From contig CAUYUJ010001367.1 in NCBI GenBank assembly GCA_963575745.1, forward strand, positions 1 through 64,000: a stretch of 64,000 nucleotides of DNA, given 5' to 3'. This DNA comes from Prorocentrum cordatum. Taxonomy: Eukaryota; Sar; Dinophyceae; Prorocentrales; Prorocentraceae. Below the pieces are notes generated by a model that did no database searches, had not been told where the DNA came from, and worked only from the letters and a program-made list of their open reading frames with translations. This document shows positions 1 to 9,539 of this stretch, one piece after another (position 1 is the stretch's first letter; each line of letters begins with the position of its first letter). Both the position numbers and the translations under genes were made by a program.

Positions 1-560
1 CAAGAGGGCCCCAAGACAGCCCAACAAGGCGCTAAGACGGCTCAAGCGGCGCCGAAGACGGCCCAAGAGAGCCCCGATGACGGCCCCAAGAGCGCTCCAA
101 GTGGCTTCCAAGAGAGCTCAGCATGGTCCCACACGGTCCAAGAGCGATCGAAGACACCCGAAATGGCCTCCAGATGGCCCAACACGCCCCTGAGAGGCCC
201 CCAAGATGCGTCCCAAGACGGCCCCTGGACGCAGACATGTACGTATTCCCGTCGTGAAACGTACAATGTTCACGCATCCGCCTTCTGGGCTTTCCGACGC
301 TCCTAGACGGCCCAAGAGGCCCCGAAAACCGCCCCAAGACGGCCCAAGAGGTCCCCAAAACGGCCCAAGAAGGCTCCAAGACGGCACCAAGAGGACAAGA
401 GGGCAACCAACAATTCAAAAATCTAGCTTTCCCCCCCCCACGAGCCCCAGGGGGCCCCAAGAGCGCCCCAACAGGCCGCCAACGGCCCTCAAGAAACCGC
501 CAAGACGCCCCAAGGAGCCCACAAGAGGCCCCCAGGAGGCCCCCCACAGACCCCCAGACG
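1..560 (+). repeat. CCAAGA-type degenerate repeat element, copy 1
   Basis: Dense degenerate repetition of GCCCCAAGACGGCCC-like 9-12 bp units. A non-repetitive, A/T-richer core at about 225-300 contains a CTTTCCGACGCTCC segment that recurs in the other copies. The same architecture (repeat, core, repeat) appears at 10560-11240 (inverted), 18640-19150, 36820-37470 and 40590-41170. Open frames across it (for example 206-760) are consequences of the repeat, not genes. It abuts the 3' end of the LINE on the minus strand. Confidence 0.8.
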
Positions 561-1215
561 CTTCCGCATTGCGAGCCGTCACGCCAACTGCAATGCACTC
601 CGCGCATACAACCTTACTCTTCCTCGCGACGTGCTCACTATCTTGCTCGGCGCTAATGTGCTGCTGCCGCGCGAACTGTTTCGTGCGCGCTGCGAACGTC
701 AACAGCCTCTTCACCCGTTTCGATTCATCTGCCACATTTTTCGCTGTGATGCTTCGCTGATCACAGCTTCCACACACTACTCTTGCTCCTTTCGTCTTCC
801 AGTGCTCCTCCACTTGGTTGCGGGTCGAAAGGCCGACCTCCCAGAAGGACACCCCGCACCCGGGTGCACAGCACGCAAAGCGCTCGCAAAACACGCCCCA
901 GACCACCGGCATCACGCAAACATTTGGACCCCCTACGTATCTGCCACCACCCGCGCGCGACACCGCACCCTCACACAAGACGCCGCTGGCCAGAAACTCC
1001 TGGCCTCGCAACACTCACAGAAGGGGTCGGCGGATGTGGCGTAAGCCTGTAGAGTCACTATGAGAAAAATGATTCGTGCGGATGCGTGCGCCCAGCGATC
1101 GAACATAATCGAACCTGGACGCGCAGAAATGACAGCGCAGCTGATCCTCGGGAGGGCGGGCGACGGGTAGATCTCTCCTCTGCGGCAGTCCTGCCGCAGT
1201 CAGCTCGTTGAGCAC
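415..1215 (-). pseudogene. LINE C-terminal Cys/His finger region
   Basis: This continues the RT reading frame (same frame as 1222-2421) past TAG at 1222-1224 and TGA at 1015-1017. The first finger has the look of a C2H2 unit: C-H-F-C, then S-R-F, then L-x2-R-x4-H. The first His of the usual L-x2-H-x3-5-H appears replaced by Arg, so the finger is degraded. Further Cys pairs and His follow (CCAPGC, an EEHW segment, VVCGSC, VVCAEC). C-terminal zinc knuckles or fingers after the RT are common in LINEs and assist RNA or target binding. The reading frame runs into the CCAAGA repeat below about 560, so the true end cannot be placed. Confidence 0.5.
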
Positions 1216-1221
1216 TCTGAT

Positions 1222-3330
1222 CTACCACGCTCTAGCCTTGACGCCCCTCTTCAAACGATCGACAGACGCATTTAGAGCCTCCTTGAGCGTGCGCTTCCAT
1301 GCCGAAGGCGAACGCGTGATCTCCTTGACCCAAGGAATAGGCTCAAGACTGGGAAGGGGAAAATCAGCAAACTTAAAATGAGCGCATCGGAGCCAGTCCA
1401 AGTCTCCTAGCACTTCTTGCAGCCAGCTCGCCCTGGAAACTCTAAACTCTTCTTGAATGATGGCCCTGAGAGGAGCAGGGCCGCCATGCAAAACCTGGCA
1501 AAACAATCTGGGTCTGGATACTCTCAAGAGAGAGGAAGCAAGCGGACGCTCAGCAGCTGCCAATATAGCCTCATCCGTGGGACCGCCTTTTTCGAACCGA
1601 GGCATCCTGAGGATCGATCGGTATCGTCTAACATGCGACGATTGGAGTCTGGCCAAATCCGATTTGAGCAAAGAATACCAGGTCCCCGAGGCATACATGG
1701 CAGCGTTGAGCGACAGGCTGTCAAGGAAGACCAGCTTGGGCGCCATGTCCTTGCCAGGCGCCTTGGAGATCGCCTTGCGCAAAGTCTTCATGGCGCCGCT
1801 TGCCTCCCTATCTCTGTAAGCGACTTCGGGCCCCAGGGAACCCTTGTCGCCCAGCACAGACCCTAGGCACAGGGAGGACCTGACAACCGAGATCGCATTT
1901 CCCCAACGTACAAGCCCGGGAAACGAAATGCAGGATTCCTGCTGGGAAAACAACTCCTTGCGAAAAGCGGGGGCTCCTTTGCCTGTGACCTCCATCAGGA
2001 TCTCTGTTTGGCCTACCTTCAGATGGGGAACGAGACCGACAGGAGCGAAAGCGTGACGAGCAACGCGGCGCAACAACGGCAGGTCTCGGCGAAACTTGTC
2101 GAAACTGGACACAAAGACAAAGCAAGAGTCATCTGCGTAGACCATGCCAGGGAAGGGCAGCAGCTCGGGGGAAGGTTCATTAGCTAACCAATCAGAAGGC
2201 TGGGGGATCTTGAACACAAGCCCCTCGCGAGCAAGCTCCTCTGCAACTTTGGCCGTAACCTCAGCAATGACAAAGATAAAAATAGCGCCCCCGAGTGGGG
2301 TCCCTGGACGAATGCCCCTATGAGTGATGGCAAGCTTTTCGGCACCTGGGACCTGAAACCAACCCGTGCGAAAAGGCCTCCTGGACCATGGCAACATAGC
2401 GTTCTGGAAGATCGCGCCCATGTCAAAGGGGAATCTGCTGAAGACGCTCTTGCAGGCGCGGCAAGTATCCAGCAGGGGGGCCTGTGGTCCTGAGCAACGC
2501 TAACAGCGACGCATCAGAAGTGTCAGTGGCCAGAACCAGCTCTCGAACACACGAATAGAAGGCGCTGTTAACATCAACAAAAAGAAAGCAATGCACATTT
2601 TTTTGGCCGGGGCGAGTCCTTGGGGGATGCGCCCTGAGAGAATAGCCATTGGTGCGCCTCTGCCAGGGATACATGCAAACTGATACTGTCCGGCGACGCT
2701 GCGCAGCGCTGGCAGCATCCTGGCACGCAGGCAGGAGTGATATCTCTTGCCTATACGCGAAGCAACGAGAATAGACCTGGACGCCGACGCGGCATATATG
2801 TCCCCCCTTCCTTTGGGCATGTGCGGCAGATCCCCCCCTTTCCACTGAACCGGTTCCGAGAGCAACGTAGCGCTCTTGAACACGAGGGGAAAAAACGCAG
2901 GAGCGAGGGAGGGAGCACAAGCCCGAACGAAGGCCCCGTGGAGGCCATCAGGTCCCTTTGCCGCGGGACCCGTGTTTCTGAGGGAGCGCCCGAACTCCAT
3001 CAGGGTGGGGGCAGCCTTCCAAGACCTATCCATCCCAAGATCACCCTTAGGCCGATCTACAATCACAGAAGCGCATAAGGCAAGTGAGACCACCGCCGCC
3101 AGCTCCTGCCCTGCAAAGTGCCCCATCCACCTCTGATGAGCAAGGGGCGCCGTGGGAGCAAAAGTCCCGTCAGGCAACTTGACCGAAGGCAGAACTTTAA
3201 GCTGTTTGTGACGCGTACCTGATGCGCCTAGTGCTCGGAGGGAGGCGTAAGCCTTGGCATAATCCCTTGCCGACCAGGCATCATAAATTTCTTTGGCAAT
3301 GCTCCTCAGTTTTCAGCTGCGCCCAGCGAG
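1222..3330 (-). pseudogene. Reverse transcriptase domain of the LINE, frameshifted
   Basis: Copies the LINE RNA into DNA at the nicked target. Visible RT blocks in order: a GPDGLHGAF finger block (about 2955-2929), a KGGDLPHMPKG and SRSILVASRIGKRYH block, a QYQFACIPGRG block, motif A FVDVNSAFYS (about 2581-2555), motif B RGIRPGTPLGGAIF (about 2316-2275) and motif C YADD (2139-2128). The catalytic Asp residues in motifs A and C are retained. Motif A is in a different frame from the fingers and from motifs B-C, which share a frame. Two compensating indels are implied, one in the T7 run near 2600 and one near 2430-2480. The thumb and connection continue to a stop at 1222. RT identity is secure; the clade is not assigned. 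Confidence 0.88.
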
Positions 3331-4166
3331 ACTCGACGATTGACCTCCAAACCAAAGAGCTCAGCAAGCCAAAACTGGAACGGGGAAAATCTGACAGCCA
3401 ATAGGCGGGAGCGCCATAGGATGTCCCCCCACAGGAGAGGCTTCTTGGAGGACAGGAGGGGAGTGAGCAAAAAAGAGACAGCCGCAAAGTCGCAACTGGC
3501 CAAAGCTGGAAGGTTGACCCTGCCGCGTCCTCTCCTTTTCCACCTCATCTTAAGTGCTGCCCTAACGGTAGCGTGAGCCTGTTGGGATATGCGGCCGAGC
3601 TGCGCAGAGAGATGGAGGCAAGCTTCTGGCACCTTAGCCGTATGCAACCAGAGACAAGCATGACGAGCTCGACAGTCTCGGACCTCTCTCGACGCACCAA
3701 AGACACGTAGGAGGAGTGATGAACAAGTAGAAGCCAGACGAAAAAGAGAGGTGGGAAGACCCAGAACCCAAGACTTATACCAAATGACTTGCCTCCATCC
3801 TGCAAAAATAATGCGCGCGCTCAACGGCGTCGCTGCCGACCGCAGCTGACGTAAGGAGCGTCTGGTAAGATGGAGGGCCTGAATCTGTCTGGCTGTCTCC
3901 GGTGGGTGTCCCACTTTCTTGACTTCAGGCTCAACTTGAAAAAACCTGGCCATGCCTTCTTTGACATGTCTATTGGTAATGTCACAGTGTCTGGACGGGG
4001 GGGGGGCCCAAGACGGCCGAGGACATTGCTGCAGATACTCCTCAAACGCTTTTAACAGAACATCGTCCTGAAGCTTAGCACGGTCTAGCCTGGGCTTGCC
4101 CCCTAGAATCCCATGAAAATTACGCAAAGACGGCAAAGTGAGTTCAACTTGCAACTGCGCGAGCAA
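3306..4166 (-). pseudogene. LINE linker between endonuclease and RT
   Basis: An uninterrupted 286-codon frame, in phase with the endonuclease upstream. It begins where the endonuclease C-terminus ends and is rich in Arg, Leu and Trp. There is no catalytic motif I recognise. It fits the variable linker of LINE ORF2 proteins that precedes the RT fingers. It ends at a stop near 3306. The following RT sequence (LRSIAKEIYDAW, then YAKAYASLRALG) is in another frame, so one indel lies near 3310. Not a separate gene. Confidence 0.6.
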
Positions 4167-4169
4167 ATA

Positions 4170-5150
4170 ATCAGGTCGCTTGACCGCCAGGACAATGGCA
4201 TCGTTGACACACGGCCTCGCGACGGCATGCTGGAGATCACGTGGGGCACAGATGTAATCTAGCCTACGGGCGGGGGGGAAGCCCTGAGGGGGGGTCCATG
4301 CATTGGCCTTGAGCGGGCCCCCAACAGAGGTGGAGTGGGCAAAGAAGGAGGTATCAAGGAGGAATCGGTGGAAGCATTATCCTTTGAAGTTGTCCGTCTC
4401 CATAGCTAGGGCTCCTATGGCAGGCGAACCGACAGACCCAGCAGCTGCGTTCGCGTCCACGAGCACGAAGACACGAGGGGTATGGAGGCGGGCTTCTCTA
4501 ACGATAGACTCGAACTTTTCCCGCCATTCTTTGATCTCCAGCTTGTGCTTTTTAGTATGCGGGGCATGGCCTACGCAGCAGGTGGAGGTAGCATCCCCAA
4601 TAGCGACGTCGACCACTAAGACCGTAGGGATGGCAATAACAACAGTGACAACGTCTCGTGTAATCGCACTGGTGGAGAGCTGAGGGGCAGACGGCACACT
4701 GCGCCTAAGCCACAAAGAACAACCATGAGTTGCATGCTCTGACCTCGGACCACGCAAGACAATATAGTCCCCTATATGTGCCCATCCCTCCCGCGGCATA
4801 CGAGACTCCACAGCGCCGATGATGTGCAAGCCCTGTTTGGAGAATTGGTTGGCAAGCATCCGGGGGCTACCTGGCGCAAACAGACCGACTCTCTTCGGAG
4901 GTCCTTTCTTGGAAGCCTGCAGCGACAGAACATTAGCAAATGCTAGCGCAAACTGGATTTAAAAATCAACAACTGGCTCATGAGGAATCTTTGCGACCGA
5001 AAAAGAGAGATCACGCTCGCCGCCTAGAGGGTGTGACCACGGGGGGGATCTCCATTGGCCTGGTGCATCTGTAACAAGAATCATCTTATCTTCGTGCAGT
5101 GGGGGGAACTGGACTCCCAACGAAGGCCCAAGCTTTTCGAGCCACGCCCA
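4170..5150 (-). pseudogene. AP-type endonuclease (EEP) domain of the LINE
   Basis: Nicks target DNA to prime reverse transcription. Frame-consistent EEP landmarks: FALAFANVLSL at the N-terminus, IIGAVESRM (the metal-binding Glu block), GCSLWL, VGHAPH, FVLVDANAAAGS (the D-x-N block), AWTPPQGF and RRLDYICAP. The final block reads RPDYLLAQ, where the family has D-H, so the catalytic His is replaced by Tyr (a single C-to-T change would do it). In-frame TAA codons lie at 4959-4961 and 4377-4379. The domain is identified by motif order. It is in the same frame as the RNase H upstream, which argues that both belonged to one polyprotein. Confidence 0.8.
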
Positions 5151-5770
5151 TTAGGCAACGAGGGTATCCTCCAAAGCACCCCAGGGACGCCGAGGGGGGG
5201 GGGGGGGAATCACACTCAGTATAGCTAGCGCAGCTAGCGAATCGACCAACTCATTGAGCGGATCATCTTCGCGCGCTCGCACGTGAACAAACGGGAGCCT
5301 GCGCTCAACCTGAGCAAGTAAAACTAGGGAGCGCAGAGCTGTGGAATATCCGTCGACAGGAGGAATGTTTGAGACCCCCCCGGCCCCGGCAGCACGTGCT
5401 ACCAGCAAATTGTCAAGAAAGAAAGTGGCTGAGTCGATACCTGCTCGATGCGACCAGGAAATCGCCCAGATGGGAGCAACGACCTCGGACCATAAACTGC
5501 GAAGGCTGGGCGGGGGAAGGGGGGGGGGGGGGGGGGGGGGTCGCGATGATCCCCTTCAAGTTTTCCTGCTACAAAGCCCCCGAACCACCTGCTTTGATTT
5601 GGCCCTTCTACCACAGCGGCAAAAGCCCACGCGGAGGGGCTAGAAGCCGTGCCCCCAGATCCACCCGTGTAAACAATGACGTTGCAAGCCTGAAAGCTAT
5701 TAGACCACGGGGGGAGAAGCGAGAGGCAAGACAGGGACGATTGCAACCGAAAGGCAGAGAGGGGCTCCCA
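5151..5770 (-). pseudogene. RNase H domain placed upstream of the endonuclease
   Basis: The N-terminal half (frame ending at 5399) has CNVIVYTGGSGG followed by SAWAFAAVVEG, the first strand-turn-strand of RNase H, with the catalytic Asp of the usual TDGS replaced by Gly. The C-terminal half, in the next frame, has APIWAISWSHRAGIDSATFF and LPFVHVRAREDDPLNELVDS, matching the late H-V...N-E-x2-D-x-L-A block. The frame changes inside a G/C homopolymer (about 5510-5541), which has probably expanded. The domain sits between ORF1 and the endonuclease, in frame with the latter. RNase H would remove template RNA; here it is doubly damaged. Confidence 0.72.
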
Positions 5771-5844
5771 GTCCTGACATATACTGAAATCCCAAGGCAC
5801 CTTAAGTGAGTCAACTAAGGCGCCTGCTTGTGGTTCGTCAGACC

Positions 5845-7278
5845 TTAGCGTACGATAGAGAGGCTGCCCACTCCCATCCAGGAGATCGAGATCCTGGTTG
5901 ACCAGAGTGGGCGGTGATGCAACCCCACCTCTTCTGCCTCCGAGGCCGCCGTGGCAGCTGCCTCTGTCGCCGCGTTCGCCCTCTCTCCACCTGCAGCGCC
6001 ACGAGGCGACCTTGAAACCGCTCGGGGCGCGGCGGCAGGAGGAGGAGCGCCAGCTGTCGGGGGAGGTTGGTTGAGGATGAGGCCTGGCGATGGCGCGGCA
6101 GCTCGGTTTCCAACCAAGAGTGCCTGCTGCTCTGGAATGTGCTGCAGCCGAATAGCCATGACTCGCGCGTCGTGCCGTGCACTGACCCCTGCGATCTGCT
6201 GCGAGACCGTGGACACATGAGCATCTACGCTGGACTGGTAAGAATTCATAGCCTCCGTCATCGAGGCCAACTGCTGCTGGATGGAAGCCAGATCTGGGAC
6301 ATGTGAAGGTTGGATGGGCGGTAATGGCTGTGGTGCTCTGGTCGCCTCTTGCACAGATAGTTCCACCATCATCGGCTGCGGACGCTGCAGCCCCACTTGA
6401 CGCGGGCGCGGCGCTGGCTCTACAGCAGGCTCTCCTCCATCCACTGGCACAGGATGATTCGCGGGACGCTCCTCGGAGATCTCCATCAGCGCGCACTCAT
6501 GTCGATTGACCCACTCGTCCGCAACGTCCCTCTTCTGCCGTAAGACCTCCAGCTCGTTCTCCATTTTCTCGATAGAAGAATTCAAATGATCCAGTCGAAC
6601 ACGAGAACGGCTGAGCGCAGTAGCTTGACGGTCGTGCTGGTCCTGCCACGAGCGACATAAATCGATGGCTGTGAGCAATACACTGAACCATTCTCTCTCG
6701 TCCCCTGAGCTCTCGCCGGTATCGTCCTTCATGCGAATAGAAGCAGCTAGAGTCTTGAGCTCCTGTCGTCTCTTGGCAATATACTGATTTCTCTGCGATG
6801 GGCTCGCCTCTGGCGGCAAGTCCCCAGGGTATCGAAAGTGATATATGGCAACTCTCGGCAGCGCAGGCATGATCCCAAGCGGCTGCCGATCCTCGTCCGC
6901 CTCGTCTTCTCCAGCGAAAGACACAGCCGGACTGAGGGCTCTCCTCGCAGCGCGCGGGCGCGCATCTGGCCCATCGGGCTGCGCGCCCTGCGACTGGGGC
7001 GTGCGGACCCACGGGTCTCGCACAAAGCCCTCTGCTGCGGCCTTGCCTCGCCCCTTTGCTGGTCGCCGGGAAGTCGGTGCACCAGGGTGGTCCTGAAAGA
7101 CGGAGGAACAAAAGCGACAGGAGGATCTTCCCAAGAAATTTGTAATTCCACATTGTGAACACGTCCACGTGCTCATTGACTGCGACGAATGATGCGAACT
7201 CAAACGCTCCTCGGCCTCCTGAATTCTATCACTCAAATCAAGATCTTGAAACCGATCGTGGGCGGCCACTAGTCTCAA
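5845..7278 (-). CDS. LINE ORF1-like protein with RanBP2-type zinc finger and coiled coil
   Basis: An intact 477-codon frame. Residues 38-57 form a RanBP2-type finger (W38, C40, C43, N47, C54, C57), a fold that often binds single-stranded RNA. Residues about 200-270 are a charged heptad-like helix (LDHLNSSIEKMENELEVLRQK), probably an oligomerising coiled coil. The C-terminus is Pro/Ala-rich. This layout suits a LINE ORF1 nucleic-acid chaperone. A second Met (residue 35) directly before the finger is an alternative start. The stop at 5845 lies just upstream of, and in a different frame from, the RNase H sequence, so ORF1 and ORF2 may have overlapped, or one frameshift separates them. Confidence 0.65.
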   Translation of the reverse strand: MRLVAAHDRFQDLDLSDRIQEAEERLSSHHSSQSMSTWTCSQCGITNFLGRSSCRFCSSVFQDHPGAPTSRRPAKGRGKAAAEGFVRDPWVRTPQSQGAQPDGPDARPRAARRALSPAVSFAGEDEADEDRQPLGIMPALPRVAIYHFRYPGDLPPEASPSQRNQYIAKRRQELKTLAASIRMKDDTGESSGDEREWFSVLLTAIDLCRSWQDQHDRQATALSRSRVRLDHLNSSIEKMENELEVLRQKRDVADEWVNRHECALMEISEERPANHPVPVDGGEPAVEPAPRPRQVGLQRPQPMMVELSVQEATRAPQPLPPIQPSHVPDLASIQQQLASMTEAMNSYQSSVDAHVSTVSQQIAGVSARHDARVMAIRLQHIPEQQALLVGNRAAAPSPGLILNQPPPTAGAPPPAAAPRAVSRSPRGAAGGERANAATEAAATAASEAEEVGLHHRPLWSTRISISWMGVGSLSIVR

Positions 7279-7500
7279 CAGAAGGCGATCGTCCGCCCTA
7301 CGATAACGTTCACGTCGATGTGCTGCGGACTTCCTTGGCTCTTCACGAGCCGTGTTCCGCGGCTGCGCGGCTGGCCGTCAGGCGGCTGGCGCGCTAGGCG
7401 CGATGCCGATGTGAAAAGGACAATGTGAAAGAGCTAACGGTAAGCCGTCTGCAGAAAGCAAAACGCACCGCCAGGAAAAGCCTCCGACGGCTCGGGCCTT
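7279..7500. other. Intergenic sequence 5' of the LINE
   Basis: No gene, hairpin or recognised repeat. The 5' end of the LINE probably lies here. Confidence 0.4.
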
Positions 7501-7502
7501 AG

Positions 7503-7580
7503 CGAGGAGGGAGGAGGGAGGAGGGAGGGAGGAGGGCGGAGGGAGGAGGGAGGAGGGAGGAGGAGGGAGGAGGAGGGCCT
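7503..7580. repeat. (GGAGGAGGGA)n microsatellite
   Basis: Imperfect GGAGGA/GGAGGGA repetition. The open frames through it are low complexity. Confidence 0.9.
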
Positions 7581-7789
7581 TCTCGTCCTGAGCAGCCCTC
7601 GCCTCCTCGTGGGCCGCGAGCCGATCCGCGAGCTGTCGGCCTCGTCCGTGGGCCCCGCCGCTCGCGGCGGTCGAGGCCTCCTCGGCGGCCGCAGGCAGAT
7701 CGGGCCTGTTCGGAGTGGTGCCCCTCGCCCGCTTTGCTGGCATCCCCCGGCCGACGGGCGGGCCGAGGGCCACAGGTGGTGTCCCCCAC

Positions 7790-7905
7790 TGAGCAGCGCT
7801 CGCCGGTGAGGGAGGTCGCGGATCCTGCCGCCGCTCGAGCACTCTTCTGTGATCACACATGGAAACCACAGATCGCATCCGAGAGTCTCCTCCTCCTCCT
7901 CCTCC
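7790..7905 (-). repeat. 115-bp module, copy A
   Basis: Homologous over its whole length to 8580-8700. On the minus strand both copies read M-x2-V-S-M-C-D, then R-Q-D-P-R-x-P-S-P-A-S-A-A, and both are preceded on that strand by CCTCCT/GGAGGA sequence. Conservation at protein level suggests a duplicated exon or gene 5' end. Confidence 0.6.
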
Positions 7906-8590
7906 TTTTCCTCCTCCTCCTCCTCCTCCTCCTCCTCGTGATCATCATCAGCAGCATCATCAGCAGCATCATCATCGGCATCATTGTTATCAGCATCATC
8001 ATCGCCGTCACCATCGTCAACCTCATCATAAGCGTCCTCATCCTCGACCTCATCCTCCTGATCATCATCACGATCACCATTATCATCATAATTTTACTGG
8101 ATGCCATGCTCGCCATGAACATCATGGTGAACCTGATCATCATAGACATCATCATGTTCACCACCACCACCACAACCAAACTCATCACGACCATCATAAT
8201 CATTAACATCACCATCGTCAACGTCATCCTCATCATCACCCTGACGATCAACCTCATCATCATCATATTCATCCCAACTATCATCACACTCATCAGTACC
8301 ATCCTCAAGCATAGCATCAGCAATCTTATCAGCATCACCATCATCAGCACCACCATCATCATCCTCATCATCCTCCGTATCCTCACCCTCACCCTCACCC
8401 TCGTGCTCACCCTCATCTTCATCTACATCAGCATATTCCTCCTCCTCCTGCTCATCATCATTATCATCATCATCATCATCACAATCATCAACATAATCAT
8501 CATCATCAACATCATCAGCATCATCACCATGATCAGCATCGTCATAATTCTCATCATTATCATCATCACCATCATCATCACCCTCAGCAG
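7890..8590 (-). pseudogene. Acidic (Asp/Glu-rich) low-complexity reading frame, copy 1
   Basis: The minus-strand frame 8672-8094 starts with the VSMCD/RQDPR module and then encodes long Asp/Glu runs. These are broken by a specific segment, I-A-D-A-M-L-E-D-G-T-D-E-C-D-D-S, followed by DDDEVDRQGDDEDDVDDGD and EHDDVYDDQV. The same specific segment is encoded by a paralogous copy at 26680-27185, so this is more than a TCATCA microsatellite. Function unknown. Acidic tracts of this kind occur in histone- or RNA-binding proteins, but nothing here assigns a role. It could be a gene fragment or a mobile sequence carrying an acidic ORF. Confidence 0.4.
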
Positions 8591-8700
8591 CGCTCGCTGG
8601 TGAGGGAATTCGCGGATCTTGCCGCCACTCAAACGCTGGTTTATTATCACACATTGAGACCATGGATATCATCCCAGAGTCTCCGTCTCCTCCTCCTCCT
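8580..8700 (-). repeat. 115-bp module, copy B
   Basis: Diverged duplicate of 7790-7905. It is the in-frame N-terminus of the acidic ORF (8672-8094). Confidence 0.6.
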
Positions 8701-8810
8701 TGTGATCATTATCATCATCATCACCATCATCATCAGCATCATCCTCAGCATCATCATCATCATCATCATGATCGTCGTCACCATCGTCAACCTCATAATT
8801 TGAGGGAGTT
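8700..8810 (-). repeat. TCATCA-rich acidic tract
   Basis: A shorter second acidic tract that follows copy B and precedes the 131-bp unit. Confidence 0.7.
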
Positions 8811-8859
8811 TCTGTGGAACTCACGTCATCCTCACCCCCGGCGCGAAGAGCACGAGCCC

Positions 8860-8990
8860 AGAGCGGCCTCCGGCACCGTTTCCGGACGGATCCGCTGGAT
8901 CCGCTGGATCCGGTGACGAATCCCAAACCGGCGCCCTCGCCTGAGACATCCTCACAAAACGGGCCCCGGGGGGGATGCCAGAGGAGCCCA
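8860..8990 (+). repeat. Solitary copy of the 131-bp minisatellite unit
   Basis: Same orientation as, and almost identical to, the units arrayed at 24631-26373 (one C missing near the end). It includes the internal GGATCCGCT duplication. Confidence 0.92.
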
Positions 8991-9539
8991 CTGCGATGGC
9001 CGCTGCGCTTGCTAAGCGGTTGGGCTACATGCATGTGCATGTGATTCTCCTATCTTATATGGGGTAAGCTGTTTATGGGGGTATCAACGGATCCCGTTTC
9101 GTATGTTGTGGGTTGTCCTTGGATGTCGGTTGGTAAGTGGTTAAGCTAACCAGGCTAAGTGGGACCGAGTGGTTACCCTAAGTGGGCCAACTCGGATACC
9201 ATCCGACATGTTTCTCTCTTGCCCACAAGCAAAAGAGAGGAGGAGAGGCAGGAGCAGAGAGGGGGCGGGCCAGGTGCACGGGAGCGGCGGGGAGGGGGAG
9301 GAAGGGGAGGGGGAGGAGGGTGGCAGTGTTTTGCTGCCACCGTTTCCACTTGCTGCCTCTGCTGCTTGCTGTCGGGGTCCAAGTGCATTCTCCTTTGCTG
9401 GTTGGTCGGGGGGGGGGGGTCCCCCAAATTTGCCCCACCCCCCTCGGAGGAGAAGGGGGAGGACGAAGAGGGGGGGGAATTCTTGACGCTTCGCGTGTCC
9501 CCACCATCCAGAAACGATCAGCAGGGGAGTGAGTGAATC
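8991..9539. other. Intergenic; G-rich tract
   Basis: No gene seen. GGAGG/GGGGA tracts lie at about 9230-9320 and 9408-9480. Confidence 0.5.

Larger units (their letters stand above)
415..7278 (-). mobile_element. Nearly full-length degenerate non-LTR (LINE) retrotransposon
   Basis: Read 5' to 3' on the minus strand, this 6.9-kb element has ORF1 (7278-5845), RNase H (about 5770-5151), AP-type endonuclease (about 5000-4170), a linker, reverse transcriptase (about 3330-1222) and Cys/His fingers (about 1215-600). RNase H and endonuclease lie in one reading frame interrupted by TAA at 5151-5153, 4959-4961 and 4377-4379. The frame shifts near 3310, at the T-run near 2600, and near 2430-2480, and is stopped at 1222-1224 and 1015-1017. 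RNase H before the endonuclease is unusual, because in the LINE clades that carry RNase H it normally follows the RT. The element is inactive as read. Its exact ends are not visible; the 3' side fades into the CCAAGA repeat. Confidence 0.8.
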
